NCBI RefSeq assembly: GCF_020991085.1
Contig: NZ_CP087719.1
Coordinates: 806,001 to 870,000, forward strand
DNA from: Roseomonas sp. OT10
GTDB taxonomy: Bacteria; Pseudomonadota; Alphaproteobacteria; Acetobacterales; Acetobacteraceae
Length of the DNA stretch: 64,000 bases
Direction: 5' to 3'
A program made the translations under genes and the position numbers. Position 1 is the stretch's first letter; the number at the start of each line of letters is the position of its first letter. The notes under the pieces were generated by a model. That model saw only the letters and a program-made list of their open reading frames with translations, searched no databases and was not told the DNA's origin. This document shows positions 28,596 through 37,686 of this stretch, in pieces.

Positions 28596-29834
28596 ATGAG
28601 CGACGAATTCCACCGCATCCGCCGACTGCCGCCCTATGTCTTCGCCGAGGTGAACGGCGCCAAGGCCAAGGCGCGGGCGGCGGCGGAGGACATCGTGGAC
28701 CTGGGCATGGGCAATCCGGACAGCCCGACGCCCCCGCACATCGTGGCCAAGCTGGTCGAGGCGGTGCAGGACCCGCGCACCCACCGCTATTCCGCCTCGA
28801 AGGGCATCCCCGGGCTGCGCAAGGCGCTCGCCGGCTACTATGCCCGCCGCTTCGGGGTGAAGCTCGACCCGGAGACGGAGGTGGTCGCGACCCTGGGGTC
28901 GAAGGAGGGGCTGGCGAACCTGGCCCAGGCCATCACCTCGCCGGGCGACACCATCCTGGTGCCCAACCCGTCCTATCCGATCCACCAGTTCGGCTTCATC
29001 ATCGCCGGCGCGTCGGTGCGGTCCATCCCGCACACCCCGGATGACGAGATGCTGGCGGCGATCGACCGGGCGGTGCGGCATTCCGTGCCCAAGCCCACCG
29101 CGCTGATCGTGAACTTCCCGTCCAACCCGACGGCGCTGCTGGCCGATATCGAGTTCTACCGCGAGGTGGTGCGGATGGCGAAGCAGCACGACCTGTTCGT
29201 GCTGTCCGACCTCGCCTATGCGGAGCTGTATTTCGGCGACAAGGTGCCGCCCTCCATCCTGGAGGTGCCGGGGGCCAAGGACGTGGCGGTGGAGTTCACC
29301 TCCATGTCCAAGACCTACAACATGCCCGGCTGGCGCATGGGCTTCGCCGCCGGCAACCCGAAGCTGATCGCCGCCCTGACGCGGGTGAAGTCCTACCTGG
29401 ACTACGGCGCCTTCACGCCGATCCAGGTCGCCGCCACCGCCGCGCTGAACGGGCCGCAGGACTGCGTGGCGGAGATGCGGACCCTGTACCGGGAGCGCCG
29501 CGACATCCTGGTGAAGGGGCTGAAGCAGGCCGGCTGGGACGTGCCCTCGCCCGAGGGCTCCATGTTCGTCTGGGCGCCGATCCCGGAGCGCTTCCGCCAC
29601 CTGGGCTCGGTCGAGTTCTCCAAGCTGCTGCTGGCCAAGGCCAAGGTCGCCGTGGCACCCGGAATCGGCTTCGGCGAGTATGGCGACGGCCATGTCCGCA
29701 TCGCGACCGTGGAGAACGCCCACCGCATCCGCCAGGCGTTGCGCGGCATCCGCACCTTCCTCGCCGCCGACAATGGCGGGCCTTCCGCCGAGGCCCCCAC
29801 GGATCTGGCCCCCACGGAGCTCGCACGGGCGTGA
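28596..29834 (+). CDS. alaC: PLP-dependent aminotransferase (AlaC/LL-DAP aminotransferase-like)
   Basis: Class I aminotransferase of 412 residues. Substrate loop GMGNPDSPTPPHIV, then HRYSASKGIPGLRKAL, the cofactor pocket LVPNPSYPIHQFGF and FPSNPTALLAD, and the PLP-binding Lys in SMSKTYNMPGWRMGF. This pattern fits the glutamate-pyruvate (AlaC) branch close to LL-diaminopimelate aminotransferase. In this position, directly before homoserine dehydrogenase with a four-base overlap, it probably serves aspartate-family or alanine metabolism. The C-terminal tail after residue 395 is low-complexity and dispensable-looking. Confidence 0.87.
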   Translation: MSDEFHRIRRLPPYVFAEVNGAKAKARAAAEDIVDLGMGNPDSPTPPHIVAKLVEAVQDPRTHRYSASKGIPGLRKALAGYYARRFGVKLDPETEVVATLGSKEGLANLAQAITSPGDTILVPNPSYPIHQFGFIIAGASVRSIPHTPDDEMLAAIDRAVRHSVPKPTALIVNFPSNPTALLADIEFYREVVRMAKQHDLFVLSDLAYAELYFGDKVPPSILEVPGAKDVAVEFTSMSKTYNMPGWRMGFAAGNPKLIAALTRVKSYLDYGAFTPIQVAATAALNGPQDCVAEMRTLYRERRDILVKGLKQAGWDVPSPEGSMFVWAPIPERFRHLGSVEFSKLLLAKAKVAVAPGIGFGEYGDGHVRIATVENAHRIRQALRGIRTFLAADNGGPSAEAPTDLAPTELARA

Positions 29835-31123
29835 GCCGTCCCCTCGCCATCGGGCTCGCGGGCCTCGGCACCGTGGGCGCGGGCACGCTCGCCCTGCTGC
29901 GTGCCAATGCGGAGCTGATCGCCGCCCGCGCCGGCCGGCCGCTCGCCGTCACCGCCGTCGCCGCGCGCGACCGGGCGCGCGACCGCGGCCTCTCGCTGGA
30001 AGGGCTGCGCTGGTACGAGGACCCGGCCGCCCTCGCCCACGACCCGGACGTGGAGGTGGTGGTCGAGGCGATCGGCGGCGCCGAGGGCCCGGCCCGCGCC
30101 ACGGTCGAGGCGGCGCTGGCCGCCGGCAAGCCCGTGGTCACCGCGAACAAGGCGCTGCTCGCCGTCCATGGCGCGGAGCTGGCCCGCGCCGCCGAAGCCA
30201 GGGGCGTGCCGCTGGCCTTCGAGGCGGCGGTCGCGGGCGGCATCCCCGCCATCAAGGCGCTGCGCGAGGGGCTGGCGGCCAACCGCCTCTCCCGCGTCAC
30301 CGGCATCCTCAACGGCACCTGCAACTACATCCTGACCGTGATGCGCGAGCAGGGGCGCGAGTTCGCCGAGGTGCTGGGGGAGGCGCAGAAGCTCGGCTAC
30401 GCCGAGGCCGACCCCTCCTTCGACGTGGACGGCATCGACGCCGCGCACAAGCTGGCCATCCTGGCGGCGCTGGCCTTCGGCCGGCCGGTGGATTTCTCGG
30501 CCGTGCATGTCGAGGGCATCCGGCGCATCTCGGCGCTCGACATCCGGCTCGCCGACGAGCTGGGCTTCCGCATCAAGCTGCTGGGCCTCGCCCGCAGCAC
30601 CGCGGCGGGGATCGAGACCCGCGTCCATCCCTGCATGGTGCCGGTCGCGCATCCGCTGGCGCGGGTGGACGGGGTGTTCAACGCCGTGGTGGCGGAGGGC
30701 GACTTCGTCGGCCGCGTGGTGCTGGAGGGCCGCGGCGCCGGGGCGGGACCCACCGCCAGCGCGGTGGTGGCCGACCTGATCGACATCGCCCGCGAGCGCC
30801 ACACCCCCGTCTGGGGCGCGGGGCTGGAGGCGCTGAGCCCCGACCCCTCCGTCCCGATGGCGGAGCGCGCCGGGGCCTACTACCTGCGGCTGATGGTGGT
30901 GGACCGCCCCGGCGTGATCGCGGACGTGACGGGCGCGCTGCGCGATGCCGGCATCAGCCTGGAATCCATGATCCAGCGCGGCCGCGCCCCGGGCGAGGCG
31001 GTGCCGGTGGTGCTGACCACGCATGACGCGACGGAGCGGGCGATGCGCGCCGCCCTGTCGCGGATCGAGGCGCTGGAGACGGTGCTGGAGCCGCCGGCGC
31101 TGATCCGAATCGAGACCTTCTGA
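29831..31123 (+). CDS. hom: Homoserine dehydrogenase
   Basis: Reduces aspartate semialdehyde to homoserine for threonine and methionine synthesis. The 430-residue protein has the NAD(P)-binding GLAGLGTVGAGTLALL, the catalytic region ANKALLAVHG and FEAAVAGGIPAIKALREGL, the family signature GILNGTCNYIL, and AEADPSFDVDGIDAAHKLAI. A C-terminal ACT domain (YYLRLMVVDRPGVIADVTGA) allows feedback control, probably by threonine. Start is a GTG overlapping the aminotransferase stop. Confidence 0.95.
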   Translation: MSRPLAIGLAGLGTVGAGTLALLRANAELIAARAGRPLAVTAVAARDRARDRGLSLEGLRWYEDPAALAHDPDVEVVVEAIGGAEGPARATVEAALAAGKPVVTANKALLAVHGAELARAAEARGVPLAFEAAVAGGIPAIKALREGLAANRLSRVTGILNGTCNYILTVMREQGREFAEVLGEAQKLGYAEADPSFDVDGIDAAHKLAILAALAFGRPVDFSAVHVEGIRRISALDIRLADELGFRIKLLGLARSTAAGIETRVHPCMVPVAHPLARVDGVFNAVVAEGDFVGRVVLEGRGAGAGPTASAVVADLIDIARERHTPVWGAGLEALSPDPSVPMAERAGAYYLRLMVVDRPGVIADVTGALRDAGISLESMIQRGRAPGEAVPVVLTTHDATERAMRAALSRIEALETVLEPPALIRIETF

Positions 31124-31141
31124 GGCACGGGAGCCGGGACC

Positions 31142-32134
31142 ATGTCGGACATCACGCGCGACGCCACCCATTCCGACCGCAACCTCGCCCTGGAGCTGGT
31201 GCGGGTGACCGAGGCGGCGGCGCTCGCCGCCTCCGCCTGGATCGGGCGGGGCGACAAGAACTCGGCCGACGGCGCCGCGGTGGACGCGATGCGCCGCGCC
31301 TTCGACGCGGTGGCCATCACCGGCACGGTGGTGATCGGCGAGGGCGAGATGGACGAGGCGCCGATGCTCTACATCGGCGAGAAGGTCGGGGCCGGCGGCA
31401 TGGCGGTGGACATCGCCGTGGACCCGCTGGAAGGCACCTCGATCACCGCCAAGGGCGGCCCCAACGCGATCGCCGTGCTGGCGGTGGCGGAATCCGGCGG
31501 CTTCCTGCACGCGCCCGACATCTACATGGACAAGATCGCGGTGGGCCCCGGCCTGCCGGCGGGGGTGGTGGACCTGGACGCCACCCCGGCCCAGAACCTG
31601 CGCGAGCTGGCACGGGCCAAGAAGTGCGACATCAACGACTTGGTCGTCTGCACCCTGGACCGCGACCGCCACAAGGAGATGATCCGCGCCTGCCGCGAGG
31701 CGGGCGCGCGCATCATGCTGCTGGGCGATGGCGACGTGGCCGGCGTGGTCGCCTGCTCCCAGCCCGAGGCGGGGGTGGACATCTACATGGGCTCGGGCGG
31801 CGCGCCGGAGGGCGTGCTGGCCGCCGCCGCCTTCCGCTGCATCGGCGGCCAGCTCCAGGGCCGGCTGCTCTACGAGGATGACAGCCAGGTCGAGCGCGCC
31901 AAGGCCATGGGCATCCTCGACCCGCACAAGAAGTTCTCGACCCACGAGATGGCGCGGGGCGACGTGATCTTCGCCGCGACCGGCGTGACCACCGGCGCCT
32001 TCCTGCGCGGCGTGCGCAAGACCGGCCAGGGCGCCGTGACGCATTCCATCGTCATGCGCAGCAAGACGGGCACCGTCCGCTACATCGAGGGCCACCACAA
32101 CCAGACCCTGAAGCCGGGCCGCTTCTTTGCCTGA
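31142..32134 (+). CDS. glpX: Class II fructose-1,6-bisphosphatase
   Basis: Hydrolyses fructose-1,6-bisphosphate in gluconeogenesis. The GlpX-type enzyme has 330 residues with the metal-binding motifs GEGEMDEAPMLYIGE and VDPLEGTS, and GSGGAPEGVLAAAAFRCIGG near the C-terminus. GGGAG precedes the ATG. It sits between hom and recJ, an arrangement I believe is conserved in several alphaproteobacteria (from memory). The last bases overlap the recJ start. Confidence 0.95.
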   Translation: MSDITRDATHSDRNLALELVRVTEAAALAASAWIGRGDKNSADGAAVDAMRRAFDAVAITGTVVIGEGEMDEAPMLYIGEKVGAGGMAVDIAVDPLEGTSITAKGGPNAIAVLAVAESGGFLHAPDIYMDKIAVGPGLPAGVVDLDATPAQNLRELARAKKCDINDLVVCTLDRDRHKEMIRACREAGARIMLLGDGDVAGVVACSQPEAGVDIYMGSGGAPEGVLAAAAFRCIGGQLQGRLLYEDDSQVERAKAMGILDPHKKFSTHEMARGDVIFAATGVTTGAFLRGVRKTGQGAVTHSIVMRSKTGTVRYIEGHHNQTLKPGRFFA

Positions 32135-33923
32135 CGGGGAGCCCGGCAGAGCGGCGGGCGCCGAACCGGTCCTCGGCGTCGCCCAGAGCGTCACGGGCCG
32201 CCGCTGGGTCTGGCGCGGCGGCGACGAGCGGCTGGGCCTCGCCATCGCCCAGCGCCTGGCGGTGCCCGAGCTGGTCGGGCGCCTCCTCGCCGGCCGGGGC
32301 GTGAGCCCGGAGGCGGCGCCGGACTTCCTCGACCCGACGCTGCGGGCGCTGCTGCCCGACCCCTCCTGCCTCGTGGACATGGACGCGGCCGCCGACCGGC
32401 TGGCGCGCGCCGTGCGCGAGGGCGAGCGGGTCGCGGTCTATGGCGACTACGACGTGGACGGCGCCTGTTCCGGCGCGCTGATGGTGCGGGTGCTGCGCGC
32501 CCTGGGTTGCGAGGCGGAGCACTACGTCCCCGACCGCATCCGCGAGGGCTACGGCCCCAACCCGGCCGCCATCGCCCGGCTCTGCGAGGACGGCGCGACG
32601 CTGATCGTCTGCGTCGATTGCGGCATCGCGGCGCACGAGGCGCTGGAGGCGGCGCGCGGCCACGCCGAGGTGGTCGTGCTGGACCACCACAAGGCGGAGG
32701 GCCCGCCGCCCCGGATCGTCGCGGCGGTCAACCCCAACCGGATCGACTGCACCTCCGGCCTGAACCATCTCTGCGCCGCGGCGGTGGGCTTCCTGGCCGC
32801 GGTGGCGACCCAGCGGGTGCTGCGCCGCTCCGGCTTCTTCGCCCATCGCGACGAGCCGCGGCTGCTGGAGCTGCTGGACCTCGTGGCGCTGGCCACCGTC
32901 TGCGACGTGATGCCGCTGACCGGGCTGAACCGCGCGCTGGTCGCGCAGGGGCTGAAGGTGATGGCCCGGCGCGAGCGCCCCGGCATCGCCGCGCTGCTGG
33001 AGGTGGCCGGGGTGAAGGAGGCGCCGACCGCCCATACGCTCGGCTACGTCCTCGGCCCCCGCATCAACGCCTCCGGCCGGATCGGCGAGCCGGACCTCGC
33101 CCTGCGGCTGCTGGCCGGGGACGACCCGGTCGAGGCCCGCGCCATGGCGGAGCGGCTGGACGCGGTGAACCGCCGGCGCCAGGAGGTGGAGGCCGACGTC
33201 CTGGGTGCCGCCATCGCCGAGGGCGAGCGGCAGGCGGATGCGGGCAGCCCCGTGCTGCTGGTCTCCCGCGAGGGCTGGCATCCCGGCGTGGTCGGCATCG
33301 TCGCCGGCCGGCTGAAAGAACGCTTCAACCGCCCGTCCCTGGTGGCCGGCATCGCCGACGGGGTGGCGCGTGGCTCCGGCCGCTCGGTCCCTGGCGTCGA
33401 CCTGGGGGCCGCCATCATCGCCGCCCGGCAGTCAGGTTTGCTGCTGACCGGCGGCGGGCATGCCATGGCCGCCGGCTTCTCCTTCGCGCCCGACCGGGAG
33501 TCGGAGCTGCGCGCCTTCCTGGCCGAGCGGCTGAGCCACGCCAACGCCCTGCCAGCCGCGGCCGACCTGGCGGTGGAGGGCACGCTGTCCGTCCAGGCCG
33601 CGACGGCCGAGATGGCGGGGCAGGTGGGACGCCTAGCGCCCTTCGGTCCGGGCAACGAGGAGCCCCTCTTCGCCTTGCGCCGGGCCCGCATCGTGCGCGC
33701 CGACCGCGTCGGACGCGAGGGCGGGACGGTGCGCGCCTTCCTGGAAGGGGAGGGGGGCGGACGGCTGAAGGCCATCTGCTTCCGCGCCAAGGACGGGCCG
33801 CTGGCGCAGCTCCTCCTGACCTCCGGCGGGGCGCCGGTCCACCTGTGCGGCGCGCTGCGGGCGGAAAGCTGGAACGGCACCGTCACCACCAGCCTGCACG
33901 TGCAGGACGCCGCCCGCGCCTGA
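32127..33923 (+). CDS. recJ: Single-stranded-DNA-specific exonuclease RecJ
   Basis: 5'-3' ssDNA exonuclease used in recombination, mismatch and base-excision repair. The protein has 598 residues with DHH-family motifs: YGDYDVDGACSGAL, ICVDCGI, LDHHKAEG, and the DHHA1 GGGHAMAAGF, followed by an OB-fold end. The N-terminal segment GVAQSVTGRRWVWRGG is conserved in RecJ, so the start must lie upstream of it. TTG at 32127, overlapping glpX by eight bases, is the only start codon available there. The dispersed repeat begins 23 bases after the stop. Confidence 0.95.
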   Translation: MPDGEPGRAAGAEPVLGVAQSVTGRRWVWRGGDERLGLAIAQRLAVPELVGRLLAGRGVSPEAAPDFLDPTLRALLPDPSCLVDMDAAADRLARAVREGERVAVYGDYDVDGACSGALMVRVLRALGCEAEHYVPDRIREGYGPNPAAIARLCEDGATLIVCVDCGIAAHEALEAARGHAEVVVLDHHKAEGPPPRIVAAVNPNRIDCTSGLNHLCAAAVGFLAAVATQRVLRRSGFFAHRDEPRLLELLDLVALATVCDVMPLTGLNRALVAQGLKVMARRERPGIAALLEVAGVKEAPTAHTLGYVLGPRINASGRIGEPDLALRLLAGDDPVEARAMAERLDAVNRRRQEVEADVLGAAIAEGERQADAGSPVLLVSREGWHPGVVGIVAGRLKERFNRPSLVAGIADGVARGSGRSVPGVDLGAAIIAARQSGLLLTGGGHAMAAGFSFAPDRESELRAFLAERLSHANALPAAADLAVEGTLSVQAATAEMAGQVGRLAPFGPGNEEPLFALRRARIVRADRVGREGGTVRAFLEGEGGGRLKAICFRAKDGPLAQLLLTSGGAPVHLCGALRAESWNGTVTTSLHVQDAARA

Positions 33924-33946
33924 GGTCCCGGCCCGAGAAAGGGGAC

Positions 33947-34359
33947 CTGATCCGGACGGCGGGATGACCTGGCCTGTGGTGCTGTCGTGTTCCGGCGTGG
34001 GACCGGGAGGGGACGCCGTCCCCTCCCAGACCCTCCCCTGCCGGGGCCACAAGCGGGCCCCGGACCCCGCTGGGAGTTGGTTCTGTGCGGTGGGTATCAG
34101 TCTGCGGGCTGAACCCTGACGGAGCGCGGACAGGCGGGACTCTGGAAAAACTTCAGAAGGCGTCAGCGAGTGCGGCGGCCGGTCCCGCCGAGGAGCATGG
34201 CTCCTCGGCGCTGTGACCCCGTGTCAGGCTGTCCCGCGGCAGCGCCAATCGGGTCCAGGGCCCGCAGGGTCCTGGCGGAGTGGGGGTACGGGGGCGAGGC
34301 CGCGCCTTGCCCCCGGGCCACGGGCGCCGGACGCCAACGCATCCCGCCGCACGCATGAG
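33947..34359 (-). repeat. Dispersed MITE-like element, copy B (inverted, about 413 bp)
   Basis: Occupies most of the gap between convergent recJ and phbB. It runs opposite to copies A and C. The ends are the clearest of the three: reading inward from each end, 16 of the first 20 bases match (consensus CTGATnCGnnCGGCGGGATG). The hairpin GCCGAGGAGC/GCTCCTCGGC is at 34187-34209. The nested ATCGACGC/GCGTCGAT hairpin of the other copies is missing and replaced by a perfect GGGAGGGGAC/GTCCCCTCCC stem. No coding potential is convincing. The remaining 85 bases to the phbB stop show nothing clear. Confidence 0.87.
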
Positions 34360-34444
34360 GTCTGCGCCTGGACAAGGGGCGCAACTGTCGGCGCCCCCTC
34401 TGCCACCGGGCAGCGAAGGCATGGCCCTCGCCGCCCGCTGGCCT

Positions 34445-35167
34445 TCAGTACATGTGCTGGCCGCCGTTGATCGACAGCGTGGAGCCGGTGATGAAGTCCG
34501 CCTCGTCCGCGGTGAGGAAGGCGACGCCGCGGGCGATGTCCTCCGCCGTGCCGAGCCGGCCGCGCGGGATGCGGGCGATGATCTTCTCCAGCACGTCGGG
34601 CGGCACCGCGCGGACCATCTCCGTGTCCACGTAGCCGGGCGCGATGGCGTTCACGGTGATGCCACCCTTGGCGCCTTCCTGCGCCAGCGCCTTGGTGAAG
34701 CCGTGGATGCCCGACTTGGCGGCGGCGTAGTTCACCTGACCGTACTGGCCGGCCTGGCCGTTGATCGAGCCGATGTTGACGATGCGGCCGAACTTCTTGG
34801 CCGTCATGCCGTCCCAGACCAGCTTGCACAGGTTGAAGCAGGAGCCGAGGTTGGTGTCGATCACCTCGTCCCACATCTTCCGGTCCATGCGCTTCATGGT
34901 GCCGTCGCGGGTGATGCCCGCATTGTTCACCAGCACCTCGATCTGGCCGAACTCCTCGGTGATCGCCGCGACCGCCGTCCGGCAGGCCTCGAAGTCGCCC
35001 ACGTCGAACTTGCGGGTCGGGATGCCGGTGCGCTCGGTGAAGGCGGCGGCGGCCGCCTCGTTGCCGGCATAGGAGGCGATGACCGTCCGCCCCTGCGCCT
35101 TCAGCGCCTCGCTGATGGCGGCGCCGATCCCGCGCTGCCCGCCCGTCACCAATGCTACGCGTGCCAT
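34445..35167 (-). CDS. phbB: Acetoacetyl-CoA reductase
   Basis: NADPH-dependent reductase making (R)-3-hydroxybutyryl-CoA for PHB. It is a 240-residue classical SDR with VTGGQRGIGAAISEAL at the N-terminus, NNAGITRDGTMKRM, catalytic Ser in NIGSINGQAGQ and the YxxxK pair in YAAAKSGIHGF. The C-terminal ITGSTLSINGGQHMY ending is diagnostic of PhbB. AAGGAGG seven bases before the ATG is the strongest ribosome-binding site seen in the window. Last gene of the phbA-phaC-DUF6489-phbB operon. Confidence 0.95.
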   Translation of the reverse strand: MARVALVTGGQRGIGAAISEALKAQGRTVIASYAGNEAAAAAFTERTGIPTRKFDVGDFEACRTAVAAITEEFGQIEVLVNNAGITRDGTMKRMDRKMWDEVIDTNLGSCFNLCKLVWDGMTAKKFGRIVNIGSINGQAGQYGQVNYAAAKSGIHGFTKALAQEGAKGGITVNAIAPGYVDTEMVRAVPPDVLEKIIARIPRGRLGTAEDIARGVAFLTADEADFITGSTLSINGGQHMY

Positions 35168-35226
35168 GGAGATTCCTCCTTGCTGTGAAGCCCCAAACGT
35201 TCCGACGGCCCGGACCGGGCCGCCGG

Positions 35227-35508
35227 TCACTTCTCGCGCTTGCCGCCGGTCGCTCCGGCGGAGCCACCCATGTTGCCGAACGGCGCGCGCATTATGTTGG
35301 CCATCATCTCCTGCGCCTGGGCGGGGTTCCAGGGAGAGAGCGGCATCCATGCCTTGAACAGCGCCTCCGGCGTCGTCGCCGACAACGCCTCCAGCATCTG
35401 CTTCTCCATCCGGGCCATGACGGCGTCCTGCATCGGCTTCACGTCGGGCAGGCCGAAGAAGCTTCGCGCCTCCTCCGGCGTGCAGTCCACCTCGATGTTG
35501 AACTTCAT
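35227..35508 (-). CDS. DUF6489 family protein in PHB operon
   Basis: A 93-residue protein beginning MKFNIEVDCTPEEARSFFGL and followed by PDVKPMQDAVMARMEKQML, which matches a small alphaproteobacterial family I recall as DUF6489. The middle is helical and amphipathic, and the C-terminus is Gly-rich and basic. It is 19 bases after phaC and 60 bases before phbB, so it is part of the PHB operon. A granule-associated or synthase-modulating role is an inference from position only. It does not resemble PhaR or classical phasins. Confidence 0.75.
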   Translation of the reverse strand: MKFNIEVDCTPEEARSFFGLPDVKPMQDAVMARMEKQMLEALSATTPEALFKAWMPLSPWNPAQAQEMMANIMRAPFGNMGGSAGATGGKREK

Positions 35509-35527
35509 GGCCCGAACCCTTTCCCGG

Positions 35528-37606
35528 CTACTTCTCCATCACGTAGTCGCCCGGCGCGTCCATCAAGGGGGGATGGGACGCGCTGCCCATCGGCGGCGGC
35601 GGGCCCTTGCGGCCGGAACGCTGCGCCAGCCAGGCGGTCCAGTCCGTCCACCAGCTGCCGTCGTGCCGTTCGGCGGCGCGGCGCCACTCGCCCGCCGTCG
35701 CCACCTCCGGCGCCTCCGCCGGCTGGGTCCAGTAGGTGCCCTTGCCGCCGGGCGGGTTGATGATGCCCGCGATGTGGCCGCTGGAGGCGAGGATGAAGCG
35801 GACCTCGCCGCCCGCCAGCTTGGTGATGCGCCAGGCCGCGTCCCAGGGGACGATGTGGTCCTTCTCCGCGCCGACGGCGTAGAGGGGGAGGGTGATCTTC
35901 CCCAGGTCGATCGCCTCGCCCTTGAGGCGGATCGCGCCCGGCTTGATCAGGTTGTTCTCGCGGTAGGTGTTGCGCAGGTACCAGCTGTGCGCGGCGCGGG
36001 CCATGCGCGTGCCGTCGCTGTTCCAGTAGAGCAGGTCGAAGGCCGGCGGCTTCTCGCCCATCAGGTAGTTGTTGACGACGTTGGCCCAGATCAGGTCGTT
36101 CGAGCGCAGCAGGTTGAACATGTTGGACATCTCGCGGCTGTCCAGGTAGCCGCGTTCCATCATCTGCTGCTCCATCAGGTCCACCGCCGGCTCCTCCACG
36201 AAGACGGCGGTGTCGCCGACCTTCGAGAAGTCCTGCAGCGAGACCATGAAGGTCGCCGAGGCGAAGCGGTCGTCCCCCTTCGCCGCCAGCCAGGACAGCG
36301 CCATCGCCAGCATGGTGCCGCCGATGCAGTAGCCCATGATGTTGACCTTGGCGCTGCCGGTGATGTCGCGCACCACGTCGCTGGCTTCCAGCACGCCCAG
36401 GTCGATGTAGTCCTCGATGGTGGTGCCGTCCATCGAGGCGTCGGGGTTCTTCCACGACACCATGAACACCGTGAAGCCCTGGTCGTTCAGGTGCTTCACC
36501 AGGCTGTTCTTCGGCTGCATGTCGAGGATGTAGAACTTGTTGATCCAGGGCGGCAGCAGCAGCAGCGGCACCTTGTGCACGCTTTCCTGCGTCGGCGCGT
36601 ACTGGATCAGCTCGATCAGCTTGCTGCGGTGGACGACCTTGCCCGGCGAGAGGGCGAGGTTGCGCCCCGGCGCGAAGGCGGTGGCGTCCACCATGGACAG
36701 CCGCCCCTCGCGCAGGTCGTTGGCGAGGTTGCGCGCGCCGTCGGCGAGGCTGGCGCCGCCCGTCTCCATCGCGCGCCTCAGCGCGGCGGGGTTGGAGAGC
36801 AGCATCAGCGACGGGCTGGTCGCATCGACGAACTGGCGCAGGTGGAAGTTCAGCCGCTGCCGCTCCGCCTCGTCCATGTCGCCGCTCTCCCCCTGGCGCA
36901 GCAGCCAGTCGGAGGCGAGCAGGTAGGCGTCCTTCAGCGTGCGGTAGGCGGGGTTGTTCTGCCATTCCGGCGCGGCGAAGCGCTTGTCGCTGCCCTTGGC
37001 CTCCGGCGCCGCGGCCTCGGCGGTGCCGAGCCAGCGGCGGCTCGCCTCGTTCCAGTTCTCCATCGCCGTGCGCCAGAGCGAGGCGTTCAGCTCCGCCGCC
37101 GCGGCCATGGCGGTGGCCGGGTTGCCGAGCGAGCGCAGCCAGACGGTCCGCAGCGCGCGGGCGATCTCCGCCCAGTCCACCGGCACCACCTGGCGCAGCG
37201 GGTTGGCGTTCCACACCTTGTCCACGGCGCGCAGCACGGGGTCGCGGGCCAGCGCCTCGTTCACCTGCCGCACCCCGCCGGCCAGGAAGGCGCCGGCCAT
37301 CTCGTCGCCCGCGCCCTGCCACCAGGCGGCGCTCGGGTTGCTCCAGGCGGGCGTGGCCCCGGACATGGCCCGCATCCAGGAGGACCAGAGGCCCAGCATG
37401 GCATCGGGGCCCGGCGGGCCGCCCGTCTCGGCGCCCGCCTCGGCGGGCGGCGGCTCCGGCGGGGTCCAGCCCGGCGGGGCGTCGGGTCCCTTCGCCTCGG
37501 GCGGGCGCACGTCGCCGTCCGGGGCCTGGAGGGCCTCGGCGGGCGGCGGCTCGGGGATCTCCTCGGCTGCGGGAGACACCTTCCTGCTTCTGGGGCTGCG
37601 TGCCAT
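35528..37606 (-). CDS. phaC: Class I polyhydroxyalkanoate synthase (operon copy)
   Basis: A 692-residue PHA synthase, about 100 residues longer than usual class I enzymes. The extra part is a Pro, Glu and Ala-rich N-terminal segment (about residues 1-70). The catalytic core has the lipase-like box GYCIGGTMLA with Cys427, Asp in AEKDHIVPW, and His in SGHIAGIINPP; FVDATSPSLMLLSNP and PPWINKFYILDM are family hallmarks. It is encoded between phbA and DUF6489. With the stand-alone synthase at 25922-27754, the window encodes two divergent class I synthases. Confidence 0.94.
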   Translation of the reverse strand: MARSPRSRKVSPAAEEIPEPPPAEALQAPDGDVRPPEAKGPDAPPGWTPPEPPPAEAGAETGGPPGPDAMLGLWSSWMRAMSGATPAWSNPSAAWWQGAGDEMAGAFLAGGVRQVNEALARDPVLRAVDKVWNANPLRQVVPVDWAEIARALRTVWLRSLGNPATAMAAAAELNASLWRTAMENWNEASRRWLGTAEAAAPEAKGSDKRFAAPEWQNNPAYRTLKDAYLLASDWLLRQGESGDMDEAERQRLNFHLRQFVDATSPSLMLLSNPAALRRAMETGGASLADGARNLANDLREGRLSMVDATAFAPGRNLALSPGKVVHRSKLIELIQYAPTQESVHKVPLLLLPPWINKFYILDMQPKNSLVKHLNDQGFTVFMVSWKNPDASMDGTTIEDYIDLGVLEASDVVRDITGSAKVNIMGYCIGGTMLAMALSWLAAKGDDRFASATFMVSLQDFSKVGDTAVFVEEPAVDLMEQQMMERGYLDSREMSNMFNLLRSNDLIWANVVNNYLMGEKPPAFDLLYWNSDGTRMARAAHSWYLRNTYRENNLIKPGAIRLKGEAIDLGKITLPLYAVGAEKDHIVPWDAAWRITKLAGGEVRFILASSGHIAGIINPPGGKGTYWTQPAEAPEVATAGEWRRAAERHDGSWWTDWTAWLAQRSGRKGPPPPMGSASHPPLMDAPGDYVMEK

Positions 37607-37644
37607 GGCGTTCTTCCCGTTCCTCCCCGTCCGGCTGTTCTGGG

Positions 37645-37677
37645 GCGCCGGCCCCGGGATCGCCCCGGGGCCGGCGC
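37645..37677 (-). terminator. Strong intercistronic hairpin between phbA and phaC
   Basis: A perfect 14-base-pair stem (GCGCCGGCCCCGGG with CCCGGGGCCGGCGC) closes a five-base loop in the 80-base spacer between phbA and phaC. No T-run follows on the minus strand. It may be a partial terminator or an mRNA-processing and stability element that sets the thiolase-to-synthase ratio. Confidence 0.55.
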
Positions 37678-37686
37678 GTCACCGCC

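Noticed and set aside
29402-32380. 992-codon minus-strand frame opposite hom and glpX
   Set aside because: Both sense genes have complete catalytic motifs; the antisense translation has none.
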